Shown here: positions 38,846-47,530 of the stretch, piece by piece
How the letters are laid out: the number at the start of each line of letters is the position of its first letter
Position numbering within the stretch: the stretch's first letter is position 1
Assembly (NCBI RefSeq): GCF_003012345.1
Contig: NZ_PVRV01000020.1
Span: 806,001-870,000 of the forward strand
Direction: 5' to 3'
Length of the DNA: 64,000 nucleotides
From: Phytohalomonas tamaricis
Lineage (GTDB): Bacteria > Pseudomonadota > Gammaproteobacteria > Pseudomonadales > Halomonadaceae
Made by a program: the position numbers and the translations under genes
Notes under the pieces: model-generated
Database searches by the model: none
The model's input: the letters and a program-made list of their open reading frames with translations, nothing else
What the model was told of the DNA's origin: nothing

Positions 38846-39862
38846 ATGAAAAAGCTTTTATTGATCGCCGCCATTTCCACCGCCCTGTCCCCTGCAGCTT
38901 TTGCCGGGCAGGACGCTGCGCCCAAGGCACCCAAGAAGAGCCTGGATGCCATCTATTCAAGCTGGTCGTTGAATGATCAGCAGCGTGCCCAGATCAAGGC
39001 TGCCAATCAGCAGTTCCATCAGAACATGCATGAACTGCAGGAAAGCAAGACCGCTACATCTGATGCTGATCACAAGGCAATGAAAAAGCTGGTTGATGAG
39101 CATCATAAGGCGCTCGCCAAGGTGCTGAACGACGAGCAGGTTAAAGTCCTGGAAGCCTATGACCGGATGCACCAGCCAATGCGCGCCAAGGGCGAGCTGA
39201 TGCGCGCATTGTTCGCGAGCTGGCATCTCAGCGATGACCAACAAAAGGCGCTGCACGACGCCCGCGAGTCCATGCGTAACGATCTCGACAAGCTCAAATC
39301 GCAGAAATTCGACAGTCGTGAAGATAAGCGCGCCGCCTTCGACAAGATCAAGCAGGATCAGCAGGCGCGTATGGCCAAGATCCTCGATCCTCAGCAACTT
39401 AATGTGCTCGAGAAGATGCGCCATGTTGAGCTGCGCGGGCCGATGGGTCGTCCTCCCGTCGATGGCATGAAAGCTCTGATAGCCAGTTGGCATCTCGATC
39501 AGAGCAAGCAGCAGGCGCTCGATAACGCCAACAAGGCATTCTTCCAGCAATTACATGAGTTACGCGGTCCGCAGAGCGACGCGTCCAAGCCTCAGGACAA
39601 GCAGGCAAAAGACAAGCATCGCGATGAATTCAAGGCAGCTTTCGAGCAGCATCGCAAAGCACTTGAAAAGATTCTGACCCCGACGCAACTCGCAGCTCTT
39701 GATGCCTTTCGTCCCGCACCGCATGGCCCCGGCCGCATGGGCGATCATGGCCCTATGCCAGGACATGGCCCAATGGGCAAGCACGCGCCAATGGGTGACC
39801 ATGGCCCGATGGGTGATGGCCCTGACGACAATGACGAGCCGCCGCTTCCCGGCGACGAATGA
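38846..39862 (+). CDS. Periplasmic protein with three Spy/CpxP-like repeats and a Gly-Pro-Met-His tail
   Basis: After a signal peptide (residues 1-20, cleavage after AFA) the 338-residue product has three similar all-helical units of about 80-90 residues: 32-112, 115-200 and 204-294. Each starts with (Y/F/I)xSW(S/H)L and continues with DQQ/SKQQAL, a charged helix and a (A)K(V/I)L..(E/P)QL..L(E/D) segment. E. coli Spy is a single unit that acts as an ATP-independent periplasmic chaperone under BaeR and Cpx control. Residues 293-325 repeat short GPMGDHG-type units rich in Met and His, which could bind metal, and the end is acidic. AGGAG stands eight bases before the ATG at 38846. Chaperone function is inferred. 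Confidence 0.8.
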   Translation: MKKLLLIAAISTALSPAAFAGQDAAPKAPKKSLDAIYSSWSLNDQQRAQIKAANQQFHQNMHELQESKTATSDADHKAMKKLVDEHHKALAKVLNDEQVKVLEAYDRMHQPMRAKGELMRALFASWHLSDDQQKALHDARESMRNDLDKLKSQKFDSREDKRAAFDKIKQDQQARMAKILDPQQLNVLEKMRHVELRGPMGRPPVDGMKALIASWHLDQSKQQALDNANKAFFQQLHELRGPQSDASKPQDKQAKDKHRDEFKAAFEQHRKALEKILTPTQLAALDAFRPAPHGPGRMGDHGPMPGHGPMGKHAPMGDHGPMGDGPDDNDEPPLPGDE

Positions 39863-39883
39863 ACAAGATTGATTGACTAGAAC

Positions 39884-39908
39884 GAACGGCGCCGCTCAGG
39901 CGCCGTTC
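39884..39908. terminator. Hairpin between the Spy-like gene and the macrodomain gene
   Basis: GAACGGCGCC and GGCGCCGTTC form a perfect 10-bp stem around GCTCA. It can act for both convergent genes, and its right arm includes two bases of the macrodomain gene's stop codon. T-tracts are poor. Confidence 0.6.
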
Positions 39909-40449
39909 ATCGTTTCCCCTTTGCAATATCGAAAAACAGGTCAGCGTCGGTTTCATTGAAGAAACACAGGATCACGGTCAATTCTGGACGCCTCGGCAAC
40001 TCTTCCTCCATTACCTTTAAGATAATCCTGTTCGCCGCTTCGCGAGGGTAGCCATAGATTCCGGTTGATATGGCCGGGAAGGCGATACTGCGCATATTCT
40101 TGATGTCCGCCAGTGCCAATGCATTGCGGTAACAGGCCGCTAGTTCTGTTGAACGGTCCTGCGAAGCAGAATAAACCGGCCCCACCGTATGAATGATGTA
40201 GCGCGCAGGCAAATCGAAACCGGGCGTCAGGGCGACTTCGCCGGTCGGTAAACCCTCGGGCCAGTCATGTTCTCGCACCGCCTGGCAGGCCTGCAAAAGC
40301 TTGCTGCCTGCGGCGCGATGAATAGCGCCATCGACGCCACCGCCTCCAAGCAGCGAACTGTTTGCCGCATTGACGATAACGTCAGCCTCAAGTTGGGTAA
40401 TGTCACCTACCATGACCGTTAGTTGACCATCAAACAGGGTCGTGTGCAT
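39907..40449 (-). CDS. ymdB: Macrodomain O-acetyl-ADP-ribose deacetylase, YmdB type
   Basis: The 180-residue protein is a MacroD/YmdB-type macrodomain: VGDITQLEADVIVNAANSSL, the ADP-ribose loop GGGGVDGAIHRAAG, and the second loop AFPAISTGIYGYP. Such enzymes remove acetyl groups from O-acetyl-ADP-ribose or ADP-ribose from proteins; E. coli YmdB also modulates RNase III. AGGAG stands six bases before the ATG at 40449, preferred over the earlier frame opening. It is transcribed alone, converging on the Spy-like gene. Confidence 0.92.
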   Translation of the reverse strand: MHTTLFDGQLTVMVGDITQLEADVIVNAANSSLLGGGGVDGAIHRAAGSKLLQACQAVREHDWPEGLPTGEVALTPGFDLPARYIIHTVGPVYSASQDRSTELAACYRNALALADIKNMRSIAFPAISTGIYGYPREAANRIILKVMEEELPRRPELTVILCFFNETDADLFFDIAKGKR

Positions 40450-40831
40450 AGCGCTCTCCTTAAGCAATGTATCTCTTTCAGCATAGCGGCAACTCTCCTT
40501 AACTGGCGGTTCTCAAGCTTTTGAGTTGAAGCTTTATCATAAAGAATGTATTTTTATTGAACGCTCAATCAATAACTTCAGTTTCTAGAACTGACGTAAA
40601 AACCGAGCAGCTTTTTATTTGTGATGGCCGCTGTATAAAAAATTATCAATCGGTGAGCTATCAAACAAAAAGCGATTACGTTCTTAACTATCTGTTGATG
40701 ACCCGTTTCAAGACCCATTTTCAGGATCATTCACGACCCGGTTGCAGCATCGAGTGTGTGTGGACCTGAGTCTCCAGTGCCGTAAGAACGTTTCACTTTT
40801 CGATTACCTTCACGTCAAGAGAAACCGCCAC
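40450..40831. other. A+T-rich divergent region between ymdB and the choline transporter
   Basis: No protein gene is supported in these 382 bases, although open frames exist. It contains a small CTCAA-GCTT-TTGAG repeat (40512-40525) and a BetI-like palindrome (40554-40575). The leader of the transporter mRNA would be long if transcription starts near the palindrome. Confidence 0.5.
40554..40575 (+). promoter_or_regulatory. BetI-like operator upstream of the choline transporter
   Basis: TTATTGA-N8-TCAATAA is a perfect 7-bp inverted repeat with an inner ATTGA-ACGC-TCAAT. The pattern resembles the ATTGAACGTTCAAT-type sites of the choline-responsive repressor BetI as I recall them. It lies 257 bases before the transporter ATG; no betI gene is in the window. 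Confidence 0.42.
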
Positions 40832-42883
40832 ATGACTCCACCAGAAAACGAGGCTGTTCAGAAGGACCGGCTCAATCCGGTCGTCTTCTATGGTTCAGCC
40901 ATAGGTATCGTTGCTTTCTCGTTATGGACCATGCTTTTCACCGAACAGTCCAGCGCTGTTATCAACACTGTACTGGCATGGATATCAAACAGCTTCGGCT
41001 GGTATTACTTCCTGGCAGTCGTCATCTATCTTGTCTTCGTGGTTGTGATCGGCCTCTCACGTTTTGGCAAGATCAAACTCGGTCCTGACCACTCCACACC
41101 GGATTTCAATATCTTTTCCTGGGCGGCCATGCTGTTTTCAGCGGGCATCGGCATCGACATTATCTTCTTCTGTATTGCCGAACCGCTCACCCATTATCTC
41201 GCCCCGCCTGACGGCACACCTGAAACCGTGGCAGCCGCTCGCCATGCGCTGGAGCTGACCTTTCTTCACTGGGGATTTTCCGGCTGGGGCGTCTATACAC
41301 TGATCGGTATGTCACTGGCCTTCTTCAGCTACCGTCATAATTTGCCGCTGACCATTCGCAGCGCGCTCTACCCTATCTTCGGCAAGAAGATTCATGGCCC
41401 GATCGGTCATGCCGTCGATATTGCCGCCGTGCTGGGCACGGTATTCGGCATCGCCACCAGCCTGGGGATTGGCGTCATTCAGCTGAACTATGGGCTGAAC
41501 TTCATGTTTGGCATTGCTGAAGGCGCGATCACGCAGACGCTATTGGTAATAATGATCGTCGTTTTTGCAACCATTTCGGCAGTCACCGGCGTTGAGAAAG
41601 GTATTCGCCGCCTGTCGGAATTCAACATGCTGCTGGCGGTCGTGTTGCTGCTGTTTGTGCTGTTCACCGGCAAAACAATATTCCTGCTCAACGCGTTGGT
41701 CATGAATGTCGGCGACTATTTCAGCAGCTTCATCGATCTTTCGATGAATACCTATGCCTTCGATCAACCTACCGATTGGCTCAATGGCTGGACGCTTTTC
41801 TTCTGGGCCTGGTGGATCGCCTGGGGCCCGTTCGTCGGTCTGTTCCTGGCCCGTATCTCACGTGGCCGCACCATCCGTGAATTCGTTGCCGGCACGCTGT
41901 TCCTGCCCTTGGTCTTCATGATGGCATGGATGTCGATCATGGGTAACAGCGCCATTGATCTGGTCATGCACGGTGCCGCCGAATTTGGCCAGAGCGCGAT
42001 GAATACGCCTGCGTCGGCGATCTATCTGTTCCTGGAAAACTTCCCGTGGCCTTATGTCACCACTATCGTGGTCAGTATTCTAGCGATCGTGTTCTTCGTT
42101 ACCTCAGGTGACTCAGGTGCACTGGTACTTTCGAACTTCACCTCTATCCTGAGCGACGTCAATCACGATGCGCCTATCTGGATGCGTATCCTGTGGTCTG
42201 CCGTGATCGGAGTGCTGACGCTTGCATTGCTACTGGCCGGTGGCCTGTCAGTATTACAGAGCGTGATGATTATTACCGCGCTGCCTTTCTCGATCGTGCT
42301 GTTTTTCATGATGATCGGTCTTTACAAGGCATTACGTGTAGAAGGCTTCAAGGAAGACAGCCACCGCGCCAGCATGGCGGGTCGCCTTTCAAGCCGTACC
42401 GGCGGAGAACGTGGGCAGCGCAGCTGGCATCAGCGCCTTTCCCGTGCGATGAGTTTCCCTGGACAAAAACAGACGCAACGCTTCCTGGAACAGGTCGGCA
42501 AGCCAGCGATGCAAGAAGTTTGTCAGGAGCTTACCCAACAGGGCGTTCAAGTTACGGTTGTCGAGGGTGAGCCCGGCGATGGGCATCTGGAGTTGAATGT
42601 CGCCCTTGGCGATGAGCAGAACTTCACCTATCAGATCTGGCCGCGCCGTTTCGCAACGCCGTCATTTGCGATTCGCGCCCAGAAGTCGCAGTCGCATTAC
42701 TATCGTCTGGAGGTTTACTTGCTCGAAGGCAGCCAGGGCTATGATCTGCTCGGCTACAGCAAGGAACAGGTAATCGAGGATATCCTCGACCAGTACGAGC
42801 GTCATCTGCAATTCCTTCACGTCAGCCGCGAGGCACCGGGCAACACCACTATGCCTGACAGTTTTGAACAACCGCGCGCCTGA
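40832..42883 (+). CDS. betT: BCCT-family choline transporter, BetT-like
   Basis: The 683-residue transporter has 12 membrane segments and a cytoplasmic C-terminal extension of about 150 residues, as in BetT. The substrate-site helix reads SAGIGIDIIFFCIAEPLTHY, and the BCCT signature region FFWAWWIAWGPFVGLFLARI is intact. Import of choline is driven by H+ or Na+; choline is then oxidised to glycine betaine for osmoprotection, but betIBA is not in this window. The C-terminal domain of BetT is known to sense osmotic strength. The ATG at 40832 begins the conserved part; upstream frame is unlike coding sequence. Choline sulfatase is convergent next door. Confidence 0.9.
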   Translation: MTPPENEAVQKDRLNPVVFYGSAIGIVAFSLWTMLFTEQSSAVINTVLAWISNSFGWYYFLAVVIYLVFVVVIGLSRFGKIKLGPDHSTPDFNIFSWAAMLFSAGIGIDIIFFCIAEPLTHYLAPPDGTPETVAAARHALELTFLHWGFSGWGVYTLIGMSLAFFSYRHNLPLTIRSALYPIFGKKIHGPIGHAVDIAAVLGTVFGIATSLGIGVIQLNYGLNFMFGIAEGAITQTLLVIMIVVFATISAVTGVEKGIRRLSEFNMLLAVVLLLFVLFTGKTIFLLNALVMNVGDYFSSFIDLSMNTYAFDQPTDWLNGWTLFFWAWWIAWGPFVGLFLARISRGRTIREFVAGTLFLPLVFMMAWMSIMGNSAIDLVMHGAAEFGQSAMNTPASAIYLFLENFPWPYVTTIVVSILAIVFFVTSGDSGALVLSNFTSILSDVNHDAPIWMRILWSAVIGVLTLALLLAGGLSVLQSVMIITALPFSIVLFFMMIGLYKALRVEGFKEDSHRASMAGRLSSRTGGERGQRSWHQRLSRAMSFPGQKQTQRFLEQVGKPAMQEVCQELTQQGVQVTVVEGEPGDGHLELNVALGDEQNFTYQIWPRRFATPSFAIRAQKSQSHYYRLEVYLLEGSQGYDLLGYSKEQVIEDILDQYERHLQFLHVSREAPGNTTMPDSFEQPRA

Positions 42884-42903
42884 TACCAAGCGACACCCCC
42901 CTC

Positions 42904-42928
42904 AAGCGGCCTACGGGCCGCTTTTTTT
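42904..42928 (+). terminator. Terminator of the choline transporter gene
   Basis: AAGCGGCC and GGCCGCTT form an 8-bp stem around TACG, ending in seven T residues, 21 bases past the stop codon. Confidence 0.92.
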
Positions 42929-42967
42929 ATGCCACCTCCGCCATGCGCTTGCCTGAATTTGCGACAC

Positions 42968-42995
42968 AAAAAACCCGCACACCGTCGTGTGCGGG
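42968..42995 (-). terminator. Terminator of the choline sulfatase gene
   Basis: On the minus strand CCCGCACAC/GTGTGCGGG pair over 9 bp around a 4-base loop, followed by six T residues (42973-42968). It is separate from the transporter's terminator. Confidence 0.92.
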
Positions 42996-43014
42996 CTGAC
43001 CTTGTGACGTAACT

Positions 43015-44529
43015 TTATTCACCGCGCGGAAAGCGCTGCGCGTCTTCCAGTACGTTAAGATCCATGTGGTTGCGCATGTAGCGCTCTGAGGCGACCTGCA
43101 ACGGCTGGTGGTCCCACGGGAAATAGTGACCGTTGCGCAACGCTTCATAGACAATCAGGCGTCGCGCCTGGCTTTCACGCACATCGGCGTCAAACTTCGC
43201 CATGTCCCAGCGCTCCGTCACCTTGCGGGTAAACTCGGCCAGCACCGTCTGGTACTCAGGATTTTGGGCCAGGTTGTGCTGTTCGTCCGGGTCGCTTTCC
43301 AGATCGAAAAGCTGCGGCGGATCGATCTCGCAGTGGTTGAACTTCCACTTATCCTCGCGAATTGTCATCAGCGGCGTATAGGTCCCTTCGGCGGCGTATT
43401 CCATGTACACCGGCGTATTACGCGCTTCACCGTTCATCAGCGGCACCAGCGACTCGCCGTCGGTCCATGACGCGATAGCACTGAGATCGATACCGACCAG
43501 GTCGGCAAGCGTCGGGTTGACGTCGATCGACGACACCGGCGTGTCTATGCGCTTGGGTTCGAGCCCCGGCGCGCTGATCATCAGCGGCACGCGCGAGGAA
43601 CCTTCAAACGGGCTCATCTTGAACCACAGCCCGCGCTCGCCCAGCATGTCGCCGTGGTCGGAGACGAACAGGATGATGGTGTTATCGAGCATGCGGGTGC
43701 GTTTGAGCACGTCGAGAATGCCACCCACCTTGTCATCCACGTAGGAAAGGTTGGCGAAATAGCCCTGGCGCGCGCGGCGCACGTTCTCGGGCTGAATATC
43801 GAACTTGGTATAGTCGTTGGCCTCATAAAGGCGCTGGGAATGCGGGTCCTGCTCGGCAAAAGGCACCTCAGGCAACTTCGGCTCGAGATGCTCACAATCG
43901 TTGTAGATATCCCAGTACTTGCGCCGTGCCACGTAGGGGTCATGCGGATGGGTGAAGCTTACGCACATGGCCCAAGGGCGTTCGTCGTGACCACGCGAAA
44001 GATCGAACAGCTTCTGCTCGGCATGAAAGGCAACCTCGTCGTCGTACTCCATCTGATTGGAGATTTCGGCCACTCCCGCGCCGGTCACCGAGCCCAGATT
44101 GTGATACCACCAGTCGATGCGCTCACCAGGCTTGCGGTAGTCCGGTGTCCAGCCGAAGTCGGGTGGGTAGACATCAGTAGTCAGGCGCTTCTCGAAGCCG
44201 TGGAGCTGATCAGGGCCGACAAAGTGCATCTTGCCGGAGAGGCAGGTCTGGTAGCCGGCACGGCGCAGGTGGTGTGCCCAAGTGGGCACGCTGGAGGGGA
44301 ATTCGGCAGCGTTGTCGTAAACACCGGTACGAGAAGGCAGCTGGCCGGACATGAAGGCCGCACGGCCCGGCGCGCAGAGGTAACTCGGCGTATAGGCGTT
44401 TTTAAAACGCACCGAGCGTTCAGCCAGCGCTTTCAGGTTGGGCATATGCAGAAAGTCAGCAGGGCCATCCTCGAACAGGGTCCCGTTCACCTGATCGGCC
44501 ATCAGAATCAGAATATTGGGTCGCGTCAT
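43015..44529 (-). CDS. betC: Choline-sulfatase
   Basis: BetC hydrolyses choline-O-sulfate to choline and sulfate, supplying an osmoprotectant precursor. The 504-residue protein is a type I sulfatase: NILILMADQ at the N-terminus, the sulfatase signature CAPGR with C52 as the residue to be converted to formylglycine, GKMHFVGPDQLHGFE, FVSDHGDMLGERG and a C-terminal choline-sulfatase domain (NHMDLNVLEDAQRFPRGE). AGGAG precedes the ATG. It has its own terminator and converges on the choline transporter that would carry its product or substrate. A separate anaerobic maturase is not needed for Cys-type sulfatases. Confidence 0.93.
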   Translation of the reverse strand: MTRPNILILMADQVNGTLFEDGPADFLHMPNLKALAERSVRFKNAYTPSYLCAPGRAAFMSGQLPSRTGVYDNAAEFPSSVPTWAHHLRRAGYQTCLSGKMHFVGPDQLHGFEKRLTTDVYPPDFGWTPDYRKPGERIDWWYHNLGSVTGAGVAEISNQMEYDDEVAFHAEQKLFDLSRGHDERPWAMCVSFTHPHDPYVARRKYWDIYNDCEHLEPKLPEVPFAEQDPHSQRLYEANDYTKFDIQPENVRRARQGYFANLSYVDDKVGGILDVLKRTRMLDNTIILFVSDHGDMLGERGLWFKMSPFEGSSRVPLMISAPGLEPKRIDTPVSSIDVNPTLADLVGIDLSAIASWTDGESLVPLMNGEARNTPVYMEYAAEGTYTPLMTIREDKWKFNHCEIDPPQLFDLESDPDEQHNLAQNPEYQTVLAEFTRKVTERWDMAKFDADVRESQARRLIVYEALRNGHYFPWDHQPLQVASERYMRNHMDLNVLEDAQRFPRGE

Positions 44530-44560
44530 GGAGCACTCCTGATGAACGTAGGAAGGGCGA

Positions 44561-44580
44561 CTAGCATGACGATATGCTAG
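44561..44580 (-). promoter_or_regulatory. Inverted repeat upstream of betC
   Basis: CTAGCAT-GACGAT-ATGCTAG is a perfect 7-bp inverted repeat 32-51 bases before the betC start codon, a position typical of an operator overlapping a promoter. The cognate regulator is unknown. Confidence 0.45.
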
Positions 44581-44722
44581 GGCATCTGACCAATGATTTA
44601 TCCGCGTGCTCAGGGCAAGCTGAGCTGGGCCTCGGCTTTTGCGCCACTTGGATTCAGGCGCTGGGTACCTGGGCCTGAACCATAGCGCTCATACGCACCA
44701 CGCCATACCCACAACGCAAATC

Positions 44723-44746
44723 GCCCCACCGGCTACCCGGCGGGGC
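44723..44746 (-). terminator. Hairpin after fruA
   Basis: GCCCCGCCGG and CCGGTGGGGC pair over 10 bp (one G-T pair) around GTAG on the minus strand, 26 bases past the fruA stop. Only a short T-rich GATTTG follows, so strength is uncertain. Confidence 0.6.
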
Positions 44747-44771
44747 GATCATATTTTCAGTACAACAAGCG

Positions 44772-46559
44772 CTAACTTGTCGGTTCCGTGGCCACCTCAG
44801 CCTGTCCCGGTTTAAGCAGCGCATAGGATACGCCTGTCACCAACGACCCCACCGCAATGGCGAGCAGATAGAGCAGCGCATGGTTGACCGCGTTGGGAAT
44901 CAACAGCACGAACAATCCACCATGAGGAGCCATCAGCTTGATACCGAAGAACATCGACAGCGCCCCGGTAATCGCGCCGCCAATCATGCTGACAGGGATG
45001 ACGCGCAGCGGGTCCTTGGCAGCAAAGGGAATCGCGCCCTCACTGATAAAGCACAATCCAAGTACAAACGAGGCCTTTCCAGCTTCTCTCTCGGCCTCGG
45101 CAAATTTGGAGCGTGCAATGAAACTGGCGATGCCCATCGCGATCGGCGGCACCATACCGGCCGCCATGATGGCTGCCATCGGCGCATAGGTCTCGGTCGA
45201 GAGTAGCCCAACGCCGAACGTGTAGGACGCCTTGTTGATCGGCCCACCCAGGTCGACACACATCATCGCACCAAGCAGAAGCCCGAGCAGAATGGCGTTG
45301 GTCGAACCCATGTTATTGAGAAAATCGGTCAACCCATTCAGCGCGGCGGCCACAGGCGTGCCGACTACATAGATCATCACCAGCCCAGTGAACAGGCTGG
45401 CAAGCAGTGGGATAATCAAAATCGGCTTGAGCGACTCAACGCTGGCAGGCAGCTTGATATAGCGCATTACTGCCTGAGCCGAATAGCCCGCCAGGAAACC
45501 GGCGGCAATACCGCCGATAAAACCGGCACCAATCGTGCTGGCGATCCAGCCACCGATCATGCCCGGCGCAATCCCCGGCCGGTCGGCGATCGAATAGGCG
45601 ATATAGCCCGCCAGTACGGGCACCATCAACTTGAAGGCGCTGCCGCCACCGATCTGCATCAGCGCCGCAGCCAGCGTGCCCTCCTGTTCGAAGGCATCGA
45701 TACCGAACACAAACGACAGTGCGATACACAGCCCGCCTGCCACCACCATCGGCAGCATAAACGATACGCCGGTTAGCAGGTGCTTGTAGACACCCTTCTC
45801 CTTGACGCTTTTCTTGCGCTCACTGCCCTTGGCCGCACCGGCCCCTGCCTGGCTTTCGACCTCGGCGTTTTCCAACGCATCACCGATGGTCTGCTTCGAT
45901 TTCTTCAGCGCCGCCCCGGTCGAGGTACGAAAGATACGCTTGCCAGCAAAGCGCGAATCATCGACTTCGATATCACAGGCCAGAATGACCACATCCGCCG
46001 CCTCGATATCGTCACCATCAAGCTGATTCTGCGCACCGACCGACCCCTGGGTTTCGACCTTGATCTGGTGACCCAGGGCACGGCCTGCTTCGGTCAACGC
46101 CTCGGCGGCCATGAAAGTATGCGCAACGCCGGTCGGACACGCCGTTACTGCAACGATGCGCTGCTGGCCTTTCTTCTCCGCTGTGGCACTGGGAGCTACC
46201 GCAGCGGCTTCCGGCGCAACCGTGGTCTGTTCAGCGCTATGCTCTGCGCTCCAGAGCTCGGCCTTGCGTTCGGCACGATCCAGAAAATCGTCGGGGCTAG
46301 GCAAGGCCTGTTCAAGGCGGTCACGGTAGAGGCGCTTACCTTCGAAACGTGCCAAATCGACAGCGGTACTGGTCGCCACCACCACAAGATCAGCGCTTGC
46401 AATCTGCTCACCACTTAGCGCCTGTTGATTACCGATCCCACCTTGAATTTCCACCTCGGTCTGCCAACCGCGCCGCTTTGCAGCATGTTCGAGGCGGCGG
46501 GCAGCGAGAAACGACGTCGCCATGCCACTGGGGCAGGCCGTGAAGATAATCACTTTCAT
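44772..46559 (-). CDS. fruA: Fructose PTS enzyme IIB'BC
   Basis: FruA imports fructose and phosphorylates it to fructose 1-phosphate. The 595-residue protein has two IIB-type domains (about 1-100 with C9 in FTACPSGMATSF; about 132-230 with C141 in VTACPTGVAHTF) and a membrane IIC domain with ten or so segments, including GGPINKASYTFG and FISEGAIPFAAKDP. In E. coli the first IIB copy lacks the active cysteine; here both have it. The start overlaps the fruK stop by four bases (ATGA). It is the last gene of fruB-fruK-fruA, controlled by Cra. Confidence 0.94.
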   Translation of the reverse strand: MKVIIFTACPSGMATSFLAARRLEHAAKRRGWQTEVEIQGGIGNQQALSGEQIASADLVVVATSTAVDLARFEGKRLYRDRLEQALPSPDDFLDRAERKAELWSAEHSAEQTTVAPEAAAVAPSATAEKKGQQRIVAVTACPTGVAHTFMAAEALTEAGRALGHQIKVETQGSVGAQNQLDGDDIEAADVVILACDIEVDDSRFAGKRIFRTSTGAALKKSKQTIGDALENAEVESQAGAGAAKGSERKKSVKEKGVYKHLLTGVSFMLPMVVAGGLCIALSFVFGIDAFEQEGTLAAALMQIGGGSAFKLMVPVLAGYIAYSIADRPGIAPGMIGGWIASTIGAGFIGGIAAGFLAGYSAQAVMRYIKLPASVESLKPILIIPLLASLFTGLVMIYVVGTPVAAALNGLTDFLNNMGSTNAILLGLLLGAMMCVDLGGPINKASYTFGVGLLSTETYAPMAAIMAAGMVPPIAMGIASFIARSKFAEAEREAGKASFVLGLCFISEGAIPFAAKDPLRVIPVSMIGGAITGALSMFFGIKLMAPHGGLFVLLIPNAVNHALLYLLAIAVGSLVTGVSYALLKPGQAEVATEPTS

Positions 46560-47530
46560 GCAGGCATCTCCCCTGCTTGTGGTCCGGAATGGCCGGAATC
46601 TAATGAGTGCAAAACGATGTGCTGTTCAAGTTCGGCGAAGTCGGGCGCAGCAGGATTACCTACACCGACATGACGCACGCATTCAGCGGACAGCGCGGTG
46701 GCAAAACGTAGCGTACGCTCATGCGTCCAGCCTTCGATCCGGCCATGCAACGCCGCGGCCAGCAGCGTATCGCCGGCCCCGACAGTGCTGACCACCTCGA
46801 CCTTGGGTGGCGTGGCCTGTAGCAGCAGGGTGCCGCTTACCCAGATTACACCTTCAGCCCCTACCGAAAGCAGAACATCATCAATACCGGATGCATTAAG
46901 CCGTCGTGCTGCGGTGATGAGCGCTGCATTGTCTTCAAGCACCTCACCCGCCCATTCGGCAAGCTCGGTTTCATTGGGTTTGGCCGCCGCTGGCTTGGCC
47001 GCTAGCCCTGCCTTGAGTGCTGCGCCGCTGGTATCGAGCCACACCGGCACGCCGGCATCGCGAATACGCGTGACCAGCGCGGCGAGTTGCGCAGGCGTTA
47101 CGCCCGGTGGCAGCGAACCGGAGATCACTACCACATCGCACGTTGCAAGACACTCATCCAGACGCTGCTCGAACACGGCGAAGGCGGAAGCATTAATCAC
47201 CGCGCCAGGGCCGTTGACATCAGTGACTCGGCCATCGGACTCGGCCAGTTTGGCATTGACACGAGTCTCGCCTGCCACGCGCACGAAGGCGTCGGTAACT
47301 CCCCAATCATGAAAGGCGCGCTCGAACGCTCCTTGATTGGCCTCACCTAGAAAGCCGCTTACCGTTACCTCATGCCCCAATCCGGCCAGCACGCGGGCAA
47401 CATTGTTGCCCTTGCCGGCCGCGTCCATTTCGGTGCTCTCGCTGCGGTTGACTTCACCCAGGCGCAGCGCGCCGAGACGAATGGTCAGATCGAGTGCCGG
47501 ATTAAGCGATATCGCCAGTACACGCCCCAT
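46556..47530 (-). CDS. fruK: 1-phosphofructokinase
   Basis: FruK phosphorylates fructose 1-phosphate to fructose 1,6-bisphosphate. The 324-residue PfkB-family protein has the substrate motif AGKGNNVARVLAGLG near the N-terminus and the C-terminal ATP/anion-hole motif STVGAGDTLLAAAL with the catalytic aspartate. Its start overlaps the fruB stop (TAATG), and its end overlaps fruA (ATGA), so the three genes are translationally coupled. Confidence 0.95.
   Translation of the reverse strand: MGRVLAISLNPALDLTIRLGALRLGEVNRSESTEMDAAGKGNNVARVLAGLGHEVTVSGFLGEANQGAFERAFHDWGVTDAFVRVAGETRVNAKLAESDGRVTDVNGPGAVINASAFAVFEQRLDECLATCDVVVISGSLPPGVTPAQLAALVTRIRDAGVPVWLDTSGAALKAGLAAKPAAAKPNETELAEWAGEVLEDNAALITAARRLNASGIDDVLLSVGAEGVIWVSGTLLLQATPPKVEVVSTVGAGDTLLAAALHGRIEGWTHERTLRFATALSAECVRHVGVGNPAAPDFAELEQHIVLHSLDSGHSGPQAGEMPA

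Noticed and set aside
40557-40769. 70-codon open frame before betT
   Set aside because: No ribosome site, A+T-rich composition unlike the genes here, and it covers the BetI-like palindrome; treated as leader or promoter DNA.
43654-44580. 308-codon open frame on the plus strand
   Set aside because: Shadow of betC; the protein does not resemble any family, while betC has all sulfatase motifs.
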